NCBI GenBank assembly: GCA_946480605.1
Contig: CAMLKW010000140.1
Coordinates: 1 to 11,686, forward strand
From: an uncultured Roseateles sp.
GTDB lineage: Bacteria; Pseudomonadota; Gammaproteobacteria; Burkholderiales; Burkholderiaceae
DNA length: 11,686 nt
Reading direction: 5' to 3'
Numbering within the stretch: the stretch's first letter is position 1; each line of letters starts with the position of its first letter. Below are positions 7,457 through 11,686 of the stretch, piece by piece. The translations under genes and the position numbers were made by a program. Under the pieces are notes generated by a model that worked only from the letters and a program-made list of their open reading frames with translations, made no database searches and was not told where the DNA came from.

Positions 7457-8137
7457 TCAGTGGTCCTCGGACACCTGCGTCAGGTTGACGTTCAGCGTCT
7501 TGGTCGGGATGTCGAAGTCCAGCTCGAAGTACAGCCGCCAGGTGGTGCCCGTGCCCATGCTGGGTTCGTCGATGTAGGCCTTCCAGCCCTTGCCCGGCTG
7601 CTCGTGGCACTGGTGCTTGGTGAACTTCGGGTCCCAGCCCTTGCTGCTGCCACCACCGCCCACGTAGCTGTAGCTGGCGGTCTTGCCCATCTGCGTCATC
7701 AAGTCCTTCAGGTCGGCGATGAAGTTGGCCGGGCAGGCCTTCAGGTTGGCGCCGCGCAGATGCACCTTCACGTGCGGTGGCTTGCTGTTGCGCTTGATGG
7801 CGCGCGGCGTCTTGTCGCCGCTGGCCGGCGCGGCGATGGCGAGCTTGAACTTGAGCATGCGGTCCCACAGCTCCAGCTCGACGTTGTAGGTGCCGGGCTC
7901 CTCCAGGTTGCTGGTGATCTTGCGCGGCTTGCCGGGCGACTTGACGCCGGACTCCTCGACGACCGTCTCCCACAGCCTGCCCTGCCAGCGCACGGCGTCG
8001 ACGAACTTGCCGTCCAGGTCCAGCTCGGCGTTGGTGGTCTTGAAGTTGAAGGTCTTGCCGTTGAGCTTGCTTTCCAGCTCGCCCATGACCTTGGCGGACA
8101 GCTCGGTCGCGCTGAGGTCGATGTGTGCCTTGGCCAT
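7457..8137 (-). CDS. Hypothetical 226-residue cytoplasmic protein
   Basis: I do not recognise this protein. It has no signal peptide or membrane segment. After a short N-terminal amphipathic stretch (HIDLSATELSAKVMGELESK, 5-24), it alternates charged and hydrophobic residues as in beta-strands (KTFNFKTTNAELDLDGK, 28-44; YNVELELW, 84-91; MLKFKLAI, 94-101; WRLYFELDFDI, 200-210). A Gly/Ser loop (VGGGGSSKGW, 159-168) precedes a KFTKHQCHEQPGKGW segment. An SD, GGAG (complement of 8145-8148), lies 7 nt before the chosen ATG; a nearby ATG five bases upstream is out of frame and too close to the SD. The gene is 63 bp downstream of the caspase gene on the same strand and may be its last operon member, or may be separately expressed. 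It converges on the T6SS-side genes, so an immunity or accessory role is possible but unproven. Confidence 0.85.
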   Translation of the reverse strand: MAKAHIDLSATELSAKVMGELESKLNGKTFNFKTTNAELDLDGKFVDAVRWQGRLWETVVEESGVKSPGKPRKITSNLEEPGTYNVELELWDRMLKFKLAIAAPASGDKTPRAIKRNSKPPHVKVHLRGANLKACPANFIADLKDLMTQMGKTASYSYVGGGGSSKGWDPKFTKHQCHEQPGKGWKAYIDEPSMGTGTTWRLYFELDFDIPTKTLNVNLTQVSEDH

Positions 8138-8144
8138 GACATGG

Positions 8145-8170
8145 CTCCATGCAGTTAGCGTGCTGCATGG
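8145..8170 (-). promoter_or_regulatory. Inverted repeat overlapping the ribosome-binding site of the 226-residue gene
   Basis: CCATGCAG (8147-8154) and CTGCATGG (8163-8170) form a perfect 8+8 bp dyad with an 8-nt spacer. On the - strand RNA the second arm ends in CTGCATGG followed by AG, so the two G residues of the GGAG Shine-Dalgarno (8145-8148) sit inside the stem. This could hide the ribosome-binding site, or the dyad could be an operator for a dimeric regulator. There is no T-tract after it, so it does not look like an intrinsic terminator for the caspase gene. Confidence 0.55.
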
Positions 8171-8200
8171 GTGACCACCGGCGGGCCCTGGTTCCCGGCG

Positions 8201-9640
8201 TTACTTGCGCACGTTGTCCAGGTCGGGCGGCGGCGTGTAGCCCAGGTCGCGGGCGCGCGCCTCGAACTGCGAGGCCAGCAGCGGCTGGCCCGTGCTGCGG
8301 AAATGCAGCGCCAGCTCGTAGCTGGCGATGCCGTTGCCCAGCGCGACGGCGAATTGCAGCCAGCCCTCGTAGCGCGAGCGCGTGGCCGACGAGTCGCCGA
8401 AGCTGCGGAAACGCGCGGCCATGCGGGCCGCCGCGTCCTTGTCGCCACGGCCGCAGCGCAGCAGGTCCTGGCGCTGCTCGCCGGGCATGTCGTCGCTGAG
8501 CGTGAACGCCGCGCGGTACAGCCGCACGTCGCTGCGCTTGAGCGCCGCCACGGCCGTGCGGGCACCGTCGCGCGCCACCTGCACGCCGGGCGCGAAGCGG
8601 CTCTGCGGGCGCGCCGCCAGGAAGCCCTCGCACAGTTGCACCACTTCGGCCGGCCACGCCATCTGCTCCAGCCGCTTCAGCCAGTCTTCCTCGTCGATGT
8701 CGGCGACGACCGGCGCCACCGCGCCGGCCCGCTTGGGCTCCACGGTCAGGCGCACGCGCGTGTGGTCGGCGATGAAGGGGTCCTGCGCCAGCTCGCGCAC
8801 GGCCGCCACCGGGTGCTTGAGCATGGTCTCGCGCACGTCGGTGCGCACCAGGTGCATCAGCTCGGGGAAGGTGGTCTCGTTCGATACGCTGCCCATCAGC
8901 TTCACCAGCGAGCCGGTGTAGAAGGTGTTCTGCGTCTCGACGGCCGGTGCAAGGGCCGGCTTGCCGGCGCCGGTGGAGAAGCTGATCAGACAGCCCGGCG
9001 GCGCCTCGACCTGGTTCAGCCCCACCACCTCGCCGGCGCGCAGGCCGGTGCGGCAGGCGTCCACGACGGCAATGATCATGCCCTCGCGCCGCGGTGGCAG
9101 GCGGCGCACCACGTCGCCGAGCAGCTGCACGCTGCCGGTCTGCAGCAGCTCGCCCTTGGCCGACGGGTTCAGGCCCGCGGGCAGCAGCAGGTTGGAGGCA
9201 TCCACCTGCACGCCGTGGCCGCTGAAGTAGAAAAAGATGGTCGCGTCCGCGGGGCTGGCGGCGGCCTCGGTGATGAAGGCGTCCAGCGCGCGCCGTGCGG
9301 CGGGCAGGTCCAGGTCCAGCGCCGTCGTGACCTTGAAGCCGCGGCGTGCCAGCGCGCCCTCCAGGTCGCGCAGGTTCTTGGGGATGGGCGGCAGGTCGAA
9401 GGGTTGCGGATAGGCGCGGTTGCCCAGCAGCAGCGCCAGGCGGATCTCGCTGCTGGGTGCCGGCGGCTCGGCGGCCTGCGCCGGTGACGGCGCGGGCGCG
9501 GGCCTGGGCGGCTGCGCCTCGCGACCGTACTGCGCCGACGCCAGCGGCGTGCCCAGCAGCGCACCGGCACCCAGCAGCGAGCCGCAGACGAGGCGGCGGC
9601 GGCGCGGGTCGGGCAGGGTCACATCGGATTCGTCAGACAT
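8201..9640 (-). CDS. Exported caspase-like (peptidase C14/metacaspase) protease
   Basis: This 479-residue protein carries a bacterial caspase-fold domain at about residues 66-250. IRLALLLGNRAY (66-77) is the first core strand, FFYFSGHGVQ (136-145) holds catalytic His142, and VVDACRTG (192-199) holds catalytic Cys196; both are intact. The N-terminus has PRRRRLVCGSLLGAGALLG (12-30) and an AxA-type cleavage site (LASA/Q, 36/37), so export by Tat or Sec to the periplasm or beyond is likely, followed by a Pro/Ala-rich linker (43-64). The C-terminal region (about 316-479) is helical, and its end (ASYELALHFRSTGQPLLASQ) is reminiscent of Sel1/TPR-type repeats. The start at 9640 is preferred over an upstream ATG because ATG overlaps the stop of the preceding gene as TGATG and puts the signal peptide near the N-terminus. 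Caspase-like enzymes of this clan often cut after basic or acidic residues; the substrate here is unknown. Confidence 0.9.
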   Translation of the reverse strand: MSDESDVTLPDPRRRRLVCGSLLGAGALLGTPLASAQYGREAQPPRPAPAPSPAQAAEPPAPSSEIRLALLLGNRAYPQPFDLPPIPKNLRDLEGALARRGFKVTTALDLDLPAARRALDAFITEAAASPADATIFFYFSGHGVQVDASNLLLPAGLNPSAKGELLQTGSVQLLGDVVRRLPPRREGMIIAVVDACRTGLRAGEVVGLNQVEAPPGCLISFSTGAGKPALAPAVETQNTFYTGSLVKLMGSVSNETTFPELMHLVRTDVRETMLKHPVAAVRELAQDPFIADHTRVRLTVEPKRAGAVAPVVADIDEEDWLKRLEQMAWPAEVVQLCEGFLAARPQSRFAPGVQVARDGARTAVAALKRSDVRLYRAAFTLSDDMPGEQRQDLLRCGRGDKDAAARMAARFRSFGDSSATRSRYEGWLQFAVALGNGIASYELALHFRSTGQPLLASQFEARARDLGYTPPPDLDNVRK

Positions 9641-11686
9641 CACTTGCAGCTCAGAACGGGTTGGGCGGCGGGGTCGCACTGCGCCGGCGGCACGGCGCCC
9701 TCGCTGCCCTGGGTGGAGGGGCGGCCGGGGCCGACCTCGGCGATGACGCCGGAGCGCAGGCGCACGGTCACGTTCTCCGTGCGCACCGTCTCCTGGAAGC
9801 GCGCCCGGCGGGCGTCCTCGGCGTCGCCGTTGATGGAAGAGAGCGCGCCGGAGGCCGACGGGGTCAGCGGCAGGACTCCGTTATAGATCACCGGCACTTC
9901 CGTTGCCTGACTGGCCCCGTCGTGGAAGAAGCGGTAGGCCGGCCCGCCGGTGCTGGGCTGGCTGCCGACCTTGGGGCCGGTCAGCACCACCACCGTCGCG
10001 CCCTGCGCGCCGCCCTTGGGCAGCACGGTCAGGTAGCCGGCGTTGGGGCCCACGGTGCGCGCGCCGGTCTCGGTGGAGCCCACCGCGATGCGCACCGGCT
10101 GGCCGTTGATGCTGCCGAAGCTGCCCGCGGCGAACGCGCCCGGCGCCAGCTCCAGCGTCAGGCCCGGCGCCGACAGCGCGCGGCCCAGCACGATCTCGTC
10201 GAAGGGCAGGCGCGCCGCGATCTGCGCGCCGTCGGCCGTGCCCAGCTTGTCGGCCCGGATGCTGACCAGATCGGCCTCGATGCCGGCCTCGCCCAGCAGC
10301 ACCTGCTTGCCGGCCACGCGCACCAGCGACTGCACGGCCATCGCGCCCCTGGCGTTGGGCACCCAGGCGGTGTTGTAGCCCGCGCCGCTCAACACGGCGA
10401 GCTGGCCCTTGAAGTCGTTGGCGTCCTGGCCCAGCAGCACCGAGCCGCCGCCGCTGGCCTGCACCTGCAGCCGGGCGCCCTCGTCCACCGTGATGGCGCC
10501 GGACGCACCCTGCTGCACCGTGGCCTCGGCCACCGCCATGGGCAGGCCGGCGACCGGCACCTGGGCCGTGCCCTGCGGCGTGGCCTTGGCGTCGTCCGGC
10601 GCGGCCGTGGCAACCAGGCTGAGGCTGCCGCCCGACAGCTTGAGCGCGCCGTCCAGCTGCAGGCGCGGCGCCTCGATGCGGCCACCGCCCGACAGCGTCA
10701 CGTCGCCCAGCCTGAGGCCGTCCTTGACGGTGACGAGGGCCTGGCCGCCGCTCAGGCCCAGCGGCGTGGCGCCGAAGTCGTTGCTGCTGGCGCTGGCGTC
10801 GATGCGCGTGCCGCTGAGCGTGATGCCCGCGGGGTTGGCCAGCGCCAGGCTGCCGGTGTAGACCTGCTCGGCCTGCGTGCTCAGGTGGCCGGCCAGGCGC
10901 ACGCCGCCGGCCGCCTGCAGCGCCGCGACGGTCTCGTTGCCGCCCAGCTGCAGCTGCGCACCGGCGGCCACGCTCACGCGGCTGACATCGGGCAGGCGCT
11001 CAGGCCCGCTGGTGATGAGGCTGCCGCCCAGCACCTCGGTCGCGCCAAGCCAGGCGTTGGCGGCATTCGCCAGCGTGACCTGGCCGCGCGCCACCGTCAG
11101 GCCGCCGGCGCCGCTGATGGCCTGTTCCAGCGTCAGCGCCTCGTCGCGCTCCAGGCGCAGCAGGCCCTGGTTGCGGATCTCGCCCGCGCCCAGGCTGCCG
11201 GCCGCGGTCAGCACCAGGCTGCCGGCCTCGATGTCGGTGGCGCCGCCGTTGCGCTGCGCCGCGCTCAGCGTCAGCGTGCCGGCGCCCTGCTTCACGAGGC
11301 TGCCGCTGCCGCTGGCGACGCCGTCGAAGCGGCTGTCGGCGCCGCCCGCGCCGACGGCGAGGCGGGCGCCATCCAGCAGCAGGCTGCCGGCGCCGGTGAG
11401 CGAGGCCACGGCCTGGTCGGCCTGGGCATCGACCTGCGCGCCGGCAGCGATGGTCAGCGCGCTGGCGCCGTGCAGGGCCTGCGCCGTGTGCAGGGCCAGC
11501 GTGCCGGCGTCCACACGCGTGCTGCCGGTGTAGAGGTTGGCGCCGCCCAGGCCCAGCGTGCCGCCGCCCTGCTTGATGAGGCCGCCGCTGCCGCTGATGA
11601 CGCCGTCGAAGCGGCTGCTGCGGCCGCTGGCGCCCAGCGTCAGCGTGTGACTGTCCAGCAGCACCTGGCCGCTGCCGTCCAGCGCG
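9640..11686 (-). CDS. Large secreted beta-helix exoprotein (two-partner secretion/haemagglutinin-like), C-terminal part
   Basis: Only the C-terminal 681 residues are present; the frame remains open to the right edge (ALDGSGQ before the first GTG codon in frame), so no start is inside the window. The upstream end consists of autotransporter-associated beta-strand repeats: RFDGVISGSGGLIKQGGGTL, then RFDGVASGSGSLVKQGAGTL, with GSTRVDAGTLAL-type turns between, characteristic of right-handed beta-helix passengers. The later part is Ala/Gly/Val-rich with few aromatics and almost no Lys or Cys. There is no C-terminal beta-barrel or terminal aromatic residue, which argues against a classical type V autotransporter and for export by a separate FhaC-like TpsB partner not seen here. 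The C-terminus ends CDPAAQPVLSCK, a cysteine pair near the extreme end. The stop TGA overlaps the caspase start. It probably acts at the cell surface as an adhesin; its exact family needs the missing N-terminus. Confidence 0.85.
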   Translation of the reverse strand, partial: ALDGSGQVLLDSHTLTLGASGRSSRFDGVISGSGGLIKQGGGTLGLGGANLYTGSTRVDAGTLALHTAQALHGASALTIAAGAQVDAQADQAVASLTGAGSLLLDGARLAVGAGGADSRFDGVASGSGSLVKQGAGTLTLSAAQRNGGATDIEAGSLVLTAAGSLGAGEIRNQGLLRLERDEALTLEQAISGAGGLTVARGQVTLANAANAWLGATEVLGGSLITSGPERLPDVSRVSVAAGAQLQLGGNETVAALQAAGGVRLAGHLSTQAEQVYTGSLALANPAGITLSGTRIDASASSNDFGATPLGLSGGQALVTVKDGLRLGDVTLSGGGRIEAPRLQLDGALKLSGGSLSLVATAAPDDAKATPQGTAQVPVAGLPMAVAEATVQQGASGAITVDEGARLQVQASGGGSVLLGQDANDFKGQLAVLSGAGYNTAWVPNARGAMAVQSLVRVAGKQVLLGEAGIEADLVSIRADKLGTADGAQIAARLPFDEIVLGRALSAPGLTLELAPGAFAAGSFGSINGQPVRIAVGSTETGARTVGPNAGYLTVLPKGGAQGATVVVLTGPKVGSQPSTGGPAYRFFHDGASQATEVPVIYNGVLPLTPSASGALSSINGDAEDARRARFQETVRTENVTVRLRSGVIAEVGPGRPSTQGSEGAVPPAQCDPAAQPVLSCK
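11316..11625 (-). repeat. Diverged ~282-bp tandem repeat within the exoprotein gene
   Basis: Two copies of SRFDGV(I/A)SGSG(G/S)L(I/V)KQG(G/A)GTL occur 94 residues apart. At DNA level the CCGTCGAAGCGGCTG segments occur near 11605-11619 and 11323-11337, 282 bp apart. The segments before each copy (LLDSHTLTLGASG and LLLDGARLAVGAGG) also match, so the repeat unit extends past the motif and the copies probably continue beyond the right edge. Confidence 0.7.

Noticed and set aside
6072..7577. 501-codon + strand frame overlapping the 422-residue gene
   Set aside because: Translation is an Arg/Gln/Gly-rich out-of-frame reading of the real gene and runs through the terminator.
8141..8176. Dyad and nearby GGTGACC as an intrinsic terminator for the caspase operon
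   Set aside because: No run of T residues follows the stem on the - strand; a regulatory hairpin or operator fits better.
7200..8657. 485-codon - strand frame spanning the 226-residue gene and part of the caspase
   Set aside because: Runs across the terminator and the gene spacer; Arg/Ala/Gly shadow composition, no recognisable motif.
8171..9487. 438-codon + strand frame opposite the caspase
   Set aside because: Antisense shadow; the - strand frame holds SGHG and DACR catalytic motifs.
1..11686. CRISPR arrays, tRNA/rRNA genes, insertion sequences, attachment sites
   Set aside because: No regularly spaced direct repeats, no tRNA-like cloverleaf or rRNA sequence, no transposase motifs or flanking inverted repeats were seen.

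Overview
The window is GC-rich (roughly 65-70% by eye), tightly packed DNA with third positions dominated by G and C. Together with the gene content this suggests a Gram-negative betaproteobacterium, probably a Burkholderiales member of the Rubrivivax/Roseateles/Ideonella type. That placement is inferred from composition and gene families; no marker gene is present.

Region 1 (3-7389, + strand) is the end of a type VI secretion system (T6SS) locus. It opens inside tssM (icmF, inner-membrane component). tagF (post-translational regulator) follows, coupled through a 4-nt GTGA overlap. Next is a 590-residue single-chain sheath protein whose N-terminal third resembles the small sheath subunit TssB and whose middle resembles a shortened large subunit TssC. 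It ends in a very acidic Ser/Asp tail carrying three copies of a DLDALLxSLG motif. Two proteins I do not recognise come next: a 184-residue helical protein with a C-terminal CPHC motif, and a 422-residue lysine-rich helical protein with a central hydrophobic hairpin, which I flag as a possible pore-forming effector. A strong bidirectional terminator (7410-7431) closes the region.

Region 2 (7457-11686, - strand) converges on it. Read in its transcription order, it holds the C-terminal 681 residues of a large repeat-rich secreted beta-helix protein (two-partner secretion/autotransporter-repeat type) that ends in a cysteine pair. An exported caspase-like protease with an intact His/Cys dyad follows, coupled through a TGATG overlap. 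After a 63-bp spacer containing a perfect 8+8 bp dyad comes an unrecognised 226-residue cytoplasmic protein.

The likely biology is cell-surface and intercellular interaction: a T6SS with an unusual fused sheath-like protein and possible cargo, facing a surface exoprotein co-expressed with its own exported caspase. The functional links beyond gene order are inference. The most unusual items are the TssB-TssC-like fusion with its repeated tail motif, the candidate pore-former, and the exoprotein-caspase pair.
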